A stretch of DNA of 64,000 nucleotides from Calditrichota bacterium. Lineage in GTDB: Bacteria > Electryoneota > AABM5-125-24 > Hatepunaeales > Hatepunaeaceae. The position numbers were made by a program, and so were the translations under genes. Location of the stretch: NCBI GenBank assembly GCA_018644935.1, contig JABGPL010000012.1, forward strand, positions 1 to 64,000. Reading direction: 5' to 3'. A model generated the notes under the pieces. That model ran no database searches. It was not told the origin of the DNA and saw only the letters and a program-made list of their open reading frames with translations. Numbering within the stretch: the first letter of the stretch is position 1; every line of letters begins with the position of its first letter. Of the stretch, positions 22,697 through 32,191 are shown in pieces.

Positions 22697-25222
22697 GTGA
22701 AAAACATCTTCATGGTATTCATCACATTAATATGCATCTTTTTAATGGTGTCATCTGCGAATGCACAGACGGATTCTTCGGAACCTGCTGCTTATTATGC
22801 GGAGGAAGAGGAGTCTGAAAATGAACCTTCATCTGATGGTGAGATTATTTTTGAAGAAAAATTTCTCGACGACCGCAACAATTGGCCAAGTAGTTACACT
22901 CCAGCTGATTGGATGTTTATTCATGAAGATGGTGGTTATTACATCTTTAAGGAGACCGGATATTCTTGTCCGTTGATTGATCTTGGACTAACCTATAGAC
23001 ATGATTTCATCATTGAAGCTACCCTGAAGCAGCTGAGTGGTAGCGATTATTCATCCCTGGGAATCATCTGGGGCGGAGCAGATAGAGAAAATTATCATCT
23101 TTTTTCGATTACCAATAATCAATTGTACAATGTCAGAAAAATGACAGGGTCTTCAATTGATTATTTTATTGAATTTACGTCAACATCACTAGTGCGAGAG
23201 AGTGAAGTCAATATTCTCACCGTTGAAAAAGTCGGCAACACAATCAAATTTCACATTAATGAGACCTACATTAACCAAATTGAAGCCGAAGAATTTTTCG
23301 GCAGCAAAGTTGGTTTTTACATTGGTGGCGGTGCAGAAGTTATTATAAAGAATATTAAGGTTGTAACAATATCAGAACCGTACGTCGAATACTCATATGA
23401 GAGTGAAGAAGAGTCTGAGATGGGAGATGGGGATGATAGCTATTCCTGGTGGGAAGACGACGAAAGCCCACCTAAAGATGAACCCGCAGATGAACCTGAA
23501 GCGCCAGATGAAAACTACTGGGAGTGGGTGACGGAAGAAGAACCTGTAGAAACACGACAGGAAGAATCAGCCCCAACACAACGAAGTGTACAGGCATTCC
23601 CTCCTGACCTGATGATTGAAAACCTGAAATTCACCGAACCATCAGGAAACAGGGCTCTGGATGGAAACGAAACTGGACATATCCAGTTTGATCTCTTGAA
23701 TCGGGGTCGTGGAACAGCATATGATATGGAGATAAAGGTTACCCCATTAAGCTCTGGCACGAACCTGAGTTATCAGACAACAACATTAGTATATGAATTG
23801 AGCAAGAAAAGCGAAAAGTCAATTTCAATACCAATTGACGCCGATTTTGATGTTCAATCCGACGAAAGGCAGTTCAGAATAGAGGTAATCGAGGTTAATG
23901 GTTTTGATGTTGACCCGGCAGTGATCGCATTTGAAACACTGGCATTCGCGCCACCAGAGCTTAGAATTGAGCAAATTGCCATTGATGATAATGAGGATAA
24001 AGATGGTGAAGGATACTCATACGGCAATGGTAATTCTATAATTGAACCTGGGGAATCAATTGAAGTAACGGCGTATGTTCAAAACTTCGGCGAAGGGAAC
24101 GCAGAGAATGTATTGGCAGAGGTCATTATTAACACAGATGACCGCAACTTCTCATACCCTGATGCTGGAAAAGAGTTCCGATTGGGCAATATTGAGAGTG
24201 GTGATTACCAAAAAGTCGATTTCTACTTCTACACCAGCAGACGCTATGATGAAGACAATCTGCCCATATCCATCAAGCTAACAGAGGACAAGGGCAAGTT
24301 TGGTAAAACTCTCGATTTGGGTTTGAAACTTGGCAAACGAAGTCAGAATGTAATGGAGATTCAGGTTGCCAAAGTAGAAACGAAGAAGCGTAACACAGGG
24401 ATGCGCGAGATTGAGGATGTTGTAAGACTCGCAGATGTTGATAAGAATATCCCAACGACTAATATGAACGGCAGGGATGTTCTCGCGGTTATTATCGGCA
24501 TAGAAGATTACAAATATGCACCAGGTGTCGACTTTGCAACCCGTGATGCTCAGACTTTTTACCAATATGCAAAATCCGTTTTTGGAATTCCTGAAAGAAA
24601 TATTTACTTCCGGGTCAATGATGGTGCAACCTCAGGCGAATTTAGAAAGATATTCTCAGATGATGGATGGATTACAAGAAGGTTGAAAGCTGATAAAACA
24701 GATGTGATGATCTACTATTCCGGGCACGGGGCTCCGGATGTCAAATCGGAACGCGGTTACCTCATCCCGTCAGATATTGATCCAAATTATGCAAACACCG
24801 GGCTCAGTTTGGATGATATGTACTCTTTTCTTTCAAAAATCAAAGCCAGATCAGTGTCTGTTTTTATTGATGCATGTTTCTCCGGTGAGAGCAGGTCAAA
24901 AGAAATGCTGATAAAGGGTGTCAGGCCTCTATCAATTCGAATTGAAAACCCGCTGTTGACAAATGACAATTCCATTGTTATGACAGCTTCAAACGGAAGT
25001 CAGTATAGCTCTGCATATCCTGAGAAAAACCACGGGCTATTTACCTACTTTCTTTTGAAAGGGTTAAAGGGAGAAGCTCGAGGTGGTGATAAGCAGCTCA
25101 CTATTGATGAACTGTTTAAATATGTCCATCAAAACGTCAGCGAAACCGCGGGTTATTTAGATAAAGAACAAACGCCGGGAATCATTGGAAAGTCCGGCAA
25201 CCGGGTTCTAGTTAAATTTTGA
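22697..25222 (+). CDS. Exported caspase-family (C14) protease with LamG-like and CARDB-like domains
   Basis: An 841-residue protein. Signal peptide MKNIFMVFITLICIFLMVSS (cleavage near ANA-QT); residues about 45-235 a LamG/DUF1080-like sandwich (IIWGGADRENYHLFSI); about 235-300 an acidic Glu/Asp/Pro linker; about 305-560 two CARDB/NEW3-like beta domains; about 590-840 the caspase domain. The catalytic pair is intact: His677 in YYSGHGAPD and Cys727 in IDACFSGES. Bacterial orthocaspases cleave after basic residues, but specificity cannot be read here. GTG start with AGGGA upstream. Its stop overlaps the amidase start (TTGA), so the two are translationally coupled. The caspase domain is closely similar to that at 56747. 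Confidence 0.9.
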   Translation: MKNIFMVFITLICIFLMVSSANAQTDSSEPAAYYAEEEESENEPSSDGEIIFEEKFLDDRNNWPSSYTPADWMFIHEDGGYYIFKETGYSCPLIDLGLTYRHDFIIEATLKQLSGSDYSSLGIIWGGADRENYHLFSITNNQLYNVRKMTGSSIDYFIEFTSTSLVRESEVNILTVEKVGNTIKFHINETYINQIEAEEFFGSKVGFYIGGGAEVIIKNIKVVTISEPYVEYSYESEEESEMGDGDDSYSWWEDDESPPKDEPADEPEAPDENYWEWVTEEEPVETRQEESAPTQRSVQAFPPDLMIENLKFTEPSGNRALDGNETGHIQFDLLNRGRGTAYDMEIKVTPLSSGTNLSYQTTTLVYELSKKSEKSISIPIDADFDVQSDERQFRIEVIEVNGFDVDPAVIAFETLAFAPPELRIEQIAIDDNEDKDGEGYSYGNGNSIIEPGESIEVTAYVQNFGEGNAENVLAEVIINTDDRNFSYPDAGKEFRLGNIESGDYQKVDFYFYTSRRYDEDNLPISIKLTEDKGKFGKTLDLGLKLGKRSQNVMEIQVAKVETKKRNTGMREIEDVVRLADVDKNIPTTNMNGRDVLAVIIGIEDYKYAPGVDFATRDAQTFYQYAKSVFGIPERNIYFRVNDGATSGEFRKIFSDDGWITRRLKADKTDVMIYYSGHGAPDVKSERGYLIPSDIDPNYANTGLSLDDMYSFLSKIKARSVSVFIDACFSGESRSKEMLIKGVRPLSIRIENPLLTNDNSIVMTASNGSQYSSAYPEKNHGLFTYFLLKGLKGEARGGDKQLTIDELFKYVHQNVSETAGYLDKEQTPGIIGKSGNRVLVKF

Positions 25223-26730
25223 TAGTGGATAAAACTCGAACATACCCGTGGATTTTAGCTACGTTACTGTTGTTTGGATTAATATATAATTCTCATGCAG
25301 AGGCGATACCTTTCGTATGGATGGATGAACCCGGAAGAGAAGATTCCGTCAATGTTCTTGAAGATACAAGCGGGATGTTTCTCGATATTGAGGATCTTGC
25401 ACAACACCTGGATGTACCCCAGAAAGTTGGTAAAAACGAATTTCGACTGCTAATTGAATTGCCAAGTGAAAAACTGATCTTTGCATGCGGACTACCTTTC
25501 GTTCAGGTAAACGGGCAACTTCACCAGATGCCTTTTGCACTGAAACCGAAGGAATCAGGATTCTACGCACCGATTGAGTCTGTTATTGAACTAATCGCTG
25601 AGTACTATCCGGGAGATCTTCACTATGACCCAACCCGCAGGCGAGTTCTCGCATCTCATCCAACAACAGACATTTTGGGTGTGAGATATGTACATACCCC
25701 AGACAACCTATTAGCAATTATCACCGCTGGAAAGCAACTGCATTGTGAAAGTGATAAACTGACAGAGAGTGAAATTGTGTTGTTTTTTCCTGATGGATCA
25801 ATTGATACTTCAGGTTTTAACCAAGTGATAAATCCTTCTGGTATAAGGGGGATATTTGCAGAGCAAACACGAAAAGGTGCTCAGATAACCCTGAACATTG
25901 ATGAACGCCTGACATTTGAACAGTTTGAGATACTCAGTGACCCTCCGGTATATATTGTTACATTCAGGCAAGAATATGACATTGAGATGAATGTTGAAAA
26001 CAATGTTATTAATAAACTCAAAGAAGAACAGAGTCAATGGGACTTTGATGTAGTGGTGATTGATCCTGGTCACGGGGGGAAAGATCCTGGAGCCGTTGGT
26101 GCGACGAAGTTGCTGGAAAAAACTGTTGTGCTGGATGTTGCGCTTATGCTGCGGGATTTCCTTGAAGACAAAGGCATACAGACAATCATGACAAGAGATA
26201 AAGACGTTTTTATCCCACTTGCTGAGCGCACGAAAATCGCCAATAGCAGCGGTGGAAAATTGTTTGTCAGTCTTCACTGTAACGCAACAGCAGGCAGGAG
26301 AGCTCGTGGGGTGGAAACCTTTTTCCTTTCTCCATCAAAGAACGAAACTGCAATGCGGGTGGCGATGAAAGAGAATGATGTAATTAAATATGAAGACGAT
26401 CAGGACCAATATCAGGCTCTGAATGAAGAGACCTTCATTCTGCTTTCAATGACACAGGCAAATTTCATCCGGGAATCACAGGACCTTGCAGTAGTGGTTC
26501 AAGAAAAGGTCAGTGCAGGAACAAAATTGAAAAATCGTGGCGTTGATCAAGCTGAATTTTATGTGCTGTACGGAGCAAATATGCCTTCTGTATTGATTGA
26601 ATTAGGTTTTATTTCGAACAAAACAGAGGAAAAAAAACTTAAAAGCAAAGATTTCCGAAAGGAAACAGCAGCTCAAATCTGTAACGCTGTGATGGCATTT
26701 CTGGAGAATTCGAGGGAAAACGGACTATAA
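25219..26730 (+). CDS. N-acetylmuramoyl-L-alanine amidase (AmiC-type, amidase_3)
   Basis: A 503-residue exported amidase that removes stem peptides from peptidoglycan. Signal peptide residues about 9-27 (ILATLLLFGLIYNSHA). Residues about 30-265 form two N-terminal domains, the first like a copper-amine-oxidase/SLH-type beta domain and the second AMIN-like. The catalytic zinc domain begins near residue 275: VVIDPGHGGKDPGAVG (His), then Glu in LEKTVVLDVA, LFVSLHCNA (His) and VLIELGFISN (catalytic Glu). A regulatory insertion between LHCNA and ELGF (residues about 365-440) is present, as in amidases kept inactive until an activator displaces a helix. Start is TTG at 25219 overlapping the caspase stop, or GTG at 25225. 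Confidence 0.92.
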   Translation: MIVDKTRTYPWILATLLLFGLIYNSHAEAIPFVWMDEPGREDSVNVLEDTSGMFLDIEDLAQHLDVPQKVGKNEFRLLIELPSEKLIFACGLPFVQVNGQLHQMPFALKPKESGFYAPIESVIELIAEYYPGDLHYDPTRRRVLASHPTTDILGVRYVHTPDNLLAIITAGKQLHCESDKLTESEIVLFFPDGSIDTSGFNQVINPSGIRGIFAEQTRKGAQITLNIDERLTFEQFEILSDPPVYIVTFRQEYDIEMNVENNVINKLKEEQSQWDFDVVVIDPGHGGKDPGAVGATKLLEKTVVLDVALMLRDFLEDKGIQTIMTRDKDVFIPLAERTKIANSSGGKLFVSLHCNATAGRRARGVETFFLSPSKNETAMRVAMKENDVIKYEDDQDQYQALNEETFILLSMTQANFIRESQDLAVVVQEKVSAGTKLKNRGVDQAEFYVLYGANMPSVLIELGFISNKTEEKKLKSKDFRKETAAQICNAVMAFLENSRENGL

Positions 26731-26769
26731 GATTTCCTCATAACTACAAAAACAAAAGAAACAAAATAG

Positions 26770-27534
26770 ATGCGAATACTGATAACAAATGACGACGGCT
26801 ATAGTGCTCCAGGGATACGAGCAATCTATGAAGCCCTTGAAGGACTGGGTGAAAGATGGCTTGTTGCCCCTGCTGATCAACGCAGTGGGGTCAGCCATGC
26901 TTTCACAATCTGTAATCCTTTAAGAGTGGATACGATCGATTGGGTTGAGGGGAACCGGGGATATGCTGTCCATGGAATGCCTGTGGATGCTGTTAAACTC
27001 GCAATGAGATCTCTGATGCCATCCTTTCCCGACTTAGTGGTCTCAGGGATAAACAGTGGAGAAAACACCGGTGTGGACTTACTCTATAGTGGAACAGTTG
27101 CCGCTGCTATGGAAGGAGCTCTCTATGGCATCCCATCCATTGCCCTTTCTCTGACGACCCATGATCAAGAGAATAGTGACTTTTCCATAGCTCAGGAATT
27201 TGGGCGAAAAATGTGCGAGGAAGTCATAAGCCGTGGACTTCCACCGGGGGTTGTGATTAACGTTAACGTTCCCACACTCAGTCGCGAGAAAATCCTTGGG
27301 GTGAAGGTAACATCTCAAGCTGAATCTCGCTACGATGAAGAGGTGGAATTTCGTCCGGATGAAAACGGGGGGCAATCTTATTGGCTCAGCTATAAAAAAG
27401 TGCTCACGGGAACCGCTTCCGGAACAGACATTGAAGCTATTAGAAATGGCTACATTTCGGTCTCTCCAATTCAAGCTAAGTTCACGAACCATGATTTACT
27501 ATCCATAATGAAAATGTGGAAACTAAAGAAGTAG
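26770..27534 (+). CDS. surE: 5'/3'-nucleotidase SurE
   Basis: A 254-residue phosphatase that hydrolyses nucleoside monophosphates. The metal-binding DD lies at the N-terminus (ILITNDDGYSAPGI), with SGVSHAFTI, PVDAVKLA, SGINSGENTGVDLLYSGTV and GTDIEAIRNGYISVSPI, all hallmarks of the family. Length is normal. It follows the amidase after about 40 bases and precedes guaA, so nucleotide metabolism sits in the middle of the envelope run. Confidence 0.95.
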   Translation: MRILITNDDGYSAPGIRAIYEALEGLGERWLVAPADQRSGVSHAFTICNPLRVDTIDWVEGNRGYAVHGMPVDAVKLAMRSLMPSFPDLVVSGINSGENTGVDLLYSGTVAAAMEGALYGIPSIALSLTTHDQENSDFSIAQEFGRKMCEEVISRGLPPGVVINVNVPTLSREKILGVKVTSQAESRYDEEVEFRPDENGGQSYWLSYKKVLTGTASGTDIEAIRNGYISVSPIQAKFTNHDLLSIMKMWKLKK

Positions 27535-27595
27535 CAATTTACCACACAGATAATTGGATTAAAAAGTAATAAGAACGTAAAAAGGATATACTAAG

Positions 27596-29140
27596 TTGAG
27601 TATTAATCAAGAGCAGGTCCTAATCCTCGACTATGGCTCACAGTACACCCAGCTCATTGCCCGACGTTGCCGGGAAGAGGGTGTGCTCAGCTATATTGAA
27701 AGATGGGATATTCCGCTTGCAGAAATAAAAAAACTGAAACCAATCGGGATAATTCTGTCCGGTGGTCCGAGCAGTGTTTACGATGGCAATACCCCGAGAC
27801 GTATTGAAGACCTGTCTGAACTCGAAATTCCAATTCTTGGAATCTGCTATGGGATGCAGCTAATGACGCGGAGTTCCGGAGGCACCGTCGAAAGTTCTCC
27901 AAGGCGCGAATACGGGCGTGCCGTTGTTAATTTGAGGTCCGGATCAAGACTGCTGGCTGGATTAGAGCCGGAGGAACATGTCTGGATGAGCCATGGTGAT
28001 CATGTAACCAGCATCCCTGACGGTTGGCTTCAAACCGCAGTTAGTGACTCGGGAGTGATCGCTGCGATTGAACACCCAACTAAAGATTATTTTGGCGTCC
28101 AATTCCATCCTGAAGTCAGTCACACCCTGTCCGGAGCAAAGATTATTCGCAATTTTCTTTACAATATATGTGACGCCGCAGGCGGGTGGAGTATGGGATC
28201 GTTCGCCAGGCAAACGATTGAGGAAATGCGGAAAAAAGTCGGTGAAGAGCGCGTCATATGTGCTTTTTCCGGAGGTGTGGATTCGGCTGTTGCTGCAACC
28301 CTTCTCCATAAAGCTATTGGCAATCAACTCAGGTGTGTGCTCGTTGATAACGGATTAATGCGTAAAAACGAGGCTGAGGATGTTAGAAAATTCTTCGGAA
28401 AACGTTTTGGTGAAAGTCTTATTGTTGTCGATGCATCAAAAGAGTTCCTCGAAGACCTGAAGGGGGTGGTTGATCCGGAGAAAAAAAGGAAAATTATCGG
28501 ACATCGGTTCATAGACGTTTTTCTCGAGGAAGCAAAGAAATTCAAAGGTGCTAAGTATCTGCTGCAGGGGACTCTCTATCCGGATGTGATCGAATCTGCT
28601 CAATCGCACGGACCCGCTGCTGTGATTAAAACACACCACAATGTCGGAGGACTTCCGGCAAAACTTGGAATTGATTTGCTTGAACCGGTACGTGATTTAT
28701 TCAAAGATGAAGTCCGACAGGTTGGTCGCGAGCTTGATCTCCCTGACCAGGTTGTCATGCGGCACCCATTTCCGGGACCAGGTCTGGCAGTTCGAATCGT
28801 CGGAGATATTACCGCCGAGAAGGTGAAAATACTTCAAGATGCAGATGCGATATTCATTGAAGAACTCCGTAATGCTGATTGGTATCACAAGGTTTCTCAG
28901 GCCCTCGCAGTTTTACTGCCGATATACTCTGTAGGCGTAATGGGAGATGCCAGAACATACGAACAGGTGGTCGCACTCAGGTCAGTGGATACACGTGATT
29001 TTATGACAGCTGATTTCTCGCCACTGCCTCACGGACTTCTTGCGAGAATTTCATCACGCATTACGGGTGAAGTCAGGGGTATTAATCGAGTGGTTTATGA
29101 TGTAACATCCAAACCGCCAGGGACAGTTGAATGGGAGTAA
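27596..29140 (+). CDS. guaA: GMP synthase (glutamine-hydrolysing)
   Basis: A 514-residue fused GMP synthase converting XMP to GMP. The class I amidotransferase half has Cys in GICYGMQLM and the His-x-Glu pair in FGVQFHPEVSHT; the ATP-pyrophosphatase half has SGGVDSAV, followed by the dimerisation domain with HPFPGPGLAVRIVGD and the VYDVTSKPPGTVEWE end. The start is TTG with AAAGGA nine bases before it. The length is typical (about 510-525). Immediately downstream is a family B repeat pair. Confidence 0.97.
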   Translation: MSINQEQVLILDYGSQYTQLIARRCREEGVLSYIERWDIPLAEIKKLKPIGIILSGGPSSVYDGNTPRRIEDLSELEIPILGICYGMQLMTRSSGGTVESSPRREYGRAVVNLRSGSRLLAGLEPEEHVWMSHGDHVTSIPDGWLQTAVSDSGVIAAIEHPTKDYFGVQFHPEVSHTLSGAKIIRNFLYNICDAAGGWSMGSFARQTIEEMRKKVGEERVICAFSGGVDSAVAATLLHKAIGNQLRCVLVDNGLMRKNEAEDVRKFFGKRFGESLIVVDASKEFLEDLKGVVDPEKKRKIIGHRFIDVFLEEAKKFKGAKYLLQGTLYPDVIESAQSHGPAAVIKTHHNVGGLPAKLGIDLLEPVRDLFKDEVRQVGRELDLPDQVVMRHPFPGPGLAVRIVGDITAEKVKILQDADAIFIEELRNADWYHKVSQALAVLLPIYSVGVMGDARTYEQVVALRSVDTRDFMTADFSPLPHGLLARISSRITGEVRGINRVVYDVTSKPPGTVEWE

Positions 29141-29143
29141 AGA

Positions 29144-29261
29144 CCAGTAGGATAAGCATTCTTGCTTGTCCTCTTGCATAAGCATAAGTCATTGTAAACA
29201 CTGTAGATTAGATAAACCCCGAAGTGTCGGGATGGTCGGACAGGAATGTCCAACCTACTGG
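29144..29261. repeat. Inverted pair of family B palindromic repeats
   Basis: A left copy (29144-29171, ccagtagg...cattcttg...gtcc) and an inverted right copy (29234-29261, ggtcggac...gaatg...cctactgg) bracket 62 bases. Each copy is itself a hairpin: aggataagca/tgcttgtcct and ggtcggaca/tgtccaacc (one mismatch or wobble each). A third copy lies at 44248-44275. The spacer also has a small stem ccccga/tcggga near 29217-29232. No T tract follows, so these are repeats rather than simple terminators. Confidence 0.65.
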
Positions 29262-29366
29262 ATTGGGATTGTCAGATACACAGAGAATGTCCTTCATTCC
29301 AAAACGGCAATACTTAACAAAAAAACAATTAATCGTAACCCACACAATGTTACATTAGCATAAAAA

Positions 29367-31304
29367 GTGAAACTAAACACATATTTACTAAGTCTTTTCC
29401 TATCTTTTACCTTTTGCTTTATTCTGGTTACAGATTCAGGAAGTGCCCCACGAGTAGATCAGGTGGACAATTCCTACAACTATATTAAGAACTCTTTTGA
29501 AAACGAGAAATGGCAAGAAGTTTTAGAAAAAGGTGAACGCTTCAGGCAGGATAATAAGCGTTCAAAATGGGAATCTTCAATCATTTTCCTTATGGCACAG
29601 TCCGCCCTTAAGCTGAGTGACATAAACCGAGCATTTATCGAAGCGGAAAGACTACGTCTGAAATTCCCCAACTCAGACTATAACGATGATGCGCGGTGGA
29701 TTATGGCAGAAATCGCTTTGATGTCAGAGAACTGGGAGAAGGCTCAGAATCATCTGAGGTGGATTATTGGTTTCAGCAATGATCAGAGGCTTAAGAAGAC
29801 GGCACAAATCCGACTTGAGGAGTTAAAAAATTTCCTCAGTCAACTTCAAAAGAGCAATGATGATTCTGGATCATTTGAGTCAAATCAGGCTCAAATTGCC
29901 CTGCTGTTGCCTTTTTCAACCTCATTAAAAGAAAAAGCTGAGGATTTCAGCCTCGGATTTCAGATTCGTTGGGAGGCAGATGGTGCCGGTAAATTCAAAG
30001 TTTATGACACAAAAGGTGATCCAGTCAGAGCAGTCAGGCTAGCCCGGCAACTCGCGATGGACAATACGGTTTCGGCTTTTGTGGGAGGTTTTGATCCACC
30101 GGAATCTGCTGCACTTGCAGCGGTTGCGGAAGCGGATGATATCCCATTCCTAACAACAGTGTGCGGAGTTGAAGGAGTAACGGCAATTGGCAGAAACGTA
30201 TTTCAGGGACGAGTCGATTTCGGCAGCATGGGTAAAGCTCTAGCACAAAAAGCCGCAGGCATGTTTGATGGTGGTAGTTATGGAATACTTGTGCCACAGT
30301 CACAGGAAGGGGAACAAATCGCCACAGGTTTCAAGCTCGCTTTAGAGGAAGCTGGAGGTGAGATTTTAGCAGAAGAAGTTTATTATACCGATACTGAAGA
30401 CTTGAAAAGCTACTTCCACAGGATCAGAGCAATAGGATTACGGAAAGCATACGATGATTCACTCAGGGCATTCTATGAAACCAACGGGTGGATTAGAACA
30501 GACACACTCTATGTTTATGATTCTCGGGATTCCGATGAAAGGAATTGGTCTTATGTTGAGATGGACTCGACATTTGAAATAGGATTTAAACTACCTGGTC
30601 ACCTTTTTATGCCAGTTGATGCGGAACCAACAATTGATGGGTTGACCGATATTGATGAGCTGATTTCAGATTCATTCATACTCAGTCTCGTTTCGGATTC
30701 TCTCGATAATGCTCTATCTACGGATACCGTTTGGACACTTACGGATGAGTTCCTTGATTCACTTTGGATAAGTGAACATAAACGTATCAGAGAATGGATG
30801 ATTGAGACAGAACAGGAAATTGATTCTCTTGAAATCCCACTATATGTTTTTGATGGTTTTTTGCTTGTAATTGAGCCGGATCAGATTGAAATGGTTGCAC
30901 CTCAATTTGCTCGTGCCAATTTGAGAACCCAACTATTCGGCGGTGAATTCTGGGCAGACCACGAGGCTCTACAAAAGGTCAGGAGCTACGTTGATGGAAT
31001 TATTTTCGCGGAGCCAATGGCCATTTCCGGGGGAGAGGATTATTACGACTTCGCAGCAACTGTTTCAGGAGACAGCAGCAAAATTGTAAGCCGGTATCAT
31101 CTTGCAGGCGAGCGAGCAGCAAAAATGCTCGCATTTGCTTCCATGAATGCACAAACTCCTTCTGACTTGCGCCTCGCCCTTTCGCAGATACGCGATCTTG
31201 AAACTCTATCAGGCAAAGTTTCATTGCTGAAAGAAGAGAGGATTAACAGGTATCTCGGCTTGTTCAGGTTTTACAGAGGCAATTTTGAAGAGCTGCCAAA
31301 GTAA
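29367..31304 (+). CDS. LpoA/periplasmic-binding-like exported protein with TPR N-terminus
   Basis: A 645-residue exported protein. Signal peptide (residues about 4-26); TPR-type helices (residues about 35-160, with WQEVLEKGERF and AFIEAERLRLKFPNSDYNDDA) of the outer-membrane assembly type; then a type 1 periplasmic-binding fold (from IALLLPFSTSL, with VSAFVGGFDPPESAALAAVA, GILVPQSQEGEQIATGF). This TPR plus binding-protein order is that of LpoA, which activates penicillin-binding proteins, although no lipobox is seen. About 120 acidic residues (roughly 375-500) are inserted within the binding fold. GTG start. It lies between guaA and uppP in a region rich in cell-wall genes. Confidence 0.75.
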   Translation: MKLNTYLLSLFLSFTFCFILVTDSGSAPRVDQVDNSYNYIKNSFENEKWQEVLEKGERFRQDNKRSKWESSIIFLMAQSALKLSDINRAFIEAERLRLKFPNSDYNDDARWIMAEIALMSENWEKAQNHLRWIIGFSNDQRLKKTAQIRLEELKNFLSQLQKSNDDSGSFESNQAQIALLLPFSTSLKEKAEDFSLGFQIRWEADGAGKFKVYDTKGDPVRAVRLARQLAMDNTVSAFVGGFDPPESAALAAVAEADDIPFLTTVCGVEGVTAIGRNVFQGRVDFGSMGKALAQKAAGMFDGGSYGILVPQSQEGEQIATGFKLALEEAGGEILAEEVYYTDTEDLKSYFHRIRAIGLRKAYDDSLRAFYETNGWIRTDTLYVYDSRDSDERNWSYVEMDSTFEIGFKLPGHLFMPVDAEPTIDGLTDIDELISDSFILSLVSDSLDNALSTDTVWTLTDEFLDSLWISEHKRIREWMIETEQEIDSLEIPLYVFDGFLLVIEPDQIEMVAPQFARANLRTQLFGGEFWADHEALQKVRSYVDGIIFAEPMAISGGEDYYDFAATVSGDSSKIVSRYHLAGERAAKMLAFASMNAQTPSDLRLALSQIRDLETLSGKVSLLKEERINRYLGLFRFYRGNFEELPK

Positions 31305-31392
31305 AAAGCTCTGGTTATCCAATCAGCATTCTTTTTTAGGGATTTGTTTTACATATCCAGAATAGAATTCTGCAATTCACACGGGAAAAACT

Positions 31393-32172
31393 TTGACTAT
31401 TACACAAGGTGTAATAATGGGTATTGTGCAGGGACTTACAGAGTTTCTGCCCGTTTCATCGAGTGGCCACTTAGCTGCTGCACGACATTTACTCAACGTT
31501 GGTCTGGCTGAAGACGTTAGTTTTGAAGTCGCGGTGCATGTTGGGACTCTAGTTACAGTTCTAATTTTCTTTCGCGAGAGAATACTTCGGATTTTTAAAG
31601 AATCGATTTCTGGTGAAGGCGATGGTCGCAGGTGGCTTGGATATGTAGTATTAGGTACAATACCTGCCGGAGTTATCGGACTCTCTTTGGAAGATAAGAT
31701 TGAGACACTTTTCAACAATATGACTCTGGTTGGGATAGCATGGCTTTTCACGGCAAGTTTTCTTTTTGTCAGTGAACGTTTCGCTAAAGAGAGCACTTCC
31801 GCTGGTAAAATGGGTTATGGTCGTGCGTTTTGGATAGGATGTGCTCAGGCATTGGCAATCATTCCAGGAGTGTCACGTTCAGGCTCGACAATCGCTGCGG
31901 GATTATTGGCGGGAGTGGATAAAAAAAGTGTTGTAGATTTTGTTTTTATACTCTCTCTGCCTGCGGTAGGGGGAGCTGCCTTGCTGACGGTTAAAGATTG
32001 GGCTGCCGGTGATCTATCATTTGGGTTAGCCCATCTTGCAGGAGGGGTAGCTGCAGGAATTTCCGGATATTTTGCCATCGTGTTGTTACTGAAAACTGTA
32101 AGTTCCGGAAAGTTGTCATGGTTTGCAGTTTACTGCACAATTGCTGGAATTCTCGCATTAATTCTCGGTTAA
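31393..32172 (+). CDS. uppP: Undecaprenyl-diphosphatase UppP/BacA
   Basis: A 259-residue polytopic membrane enzyme that recycles undecaprenyl diphosphate to the monophosphate carrier lipid. Both catalytic motifs are intact: GLTEFLPVSSSGHL near the N-terminus and PGVSRSGSTI in the middle, plus RYFLRR-free C-terminal helices usual for the family. The start is TTG, with CGGGA ten bases upstream. It is the first of a tight group with a T9SS cargo and two glycan-synthesis enzymes that use or depend on the same carrier. Confidence 0.95.
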   Translation: MTITQGVIMGIVQGLTEFLPVSSSGHLAAARHLLNVGLAEDVSFEVAVHVGTLVTVLIFFRERILRIFKESISGEGDGRRWLGYVVLGTIPAGVIGLSLEDKIETLFNNMTLVGIAWLFTASFLFVSERFAKESTSAGKMGYGRAFWIGCAQALAIIPGVSRSGSTIAAGLLAGVDKKSVVDFVFILSLPAVGGAALLTVKDWAAGDLSFGLAHLAGGVAAGISGYFAIVLLLKTVSSGKLSWFAVYCTIAGILALILG

Positions 32173-32191
32173 CATTCTGCTTGGAAATGAC

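Noticed and set aside
29149-29172. Terminator of guaA
   Set aside because: The hairpin has no T tract and is one arm of a repeat family found elsewhere in the window.
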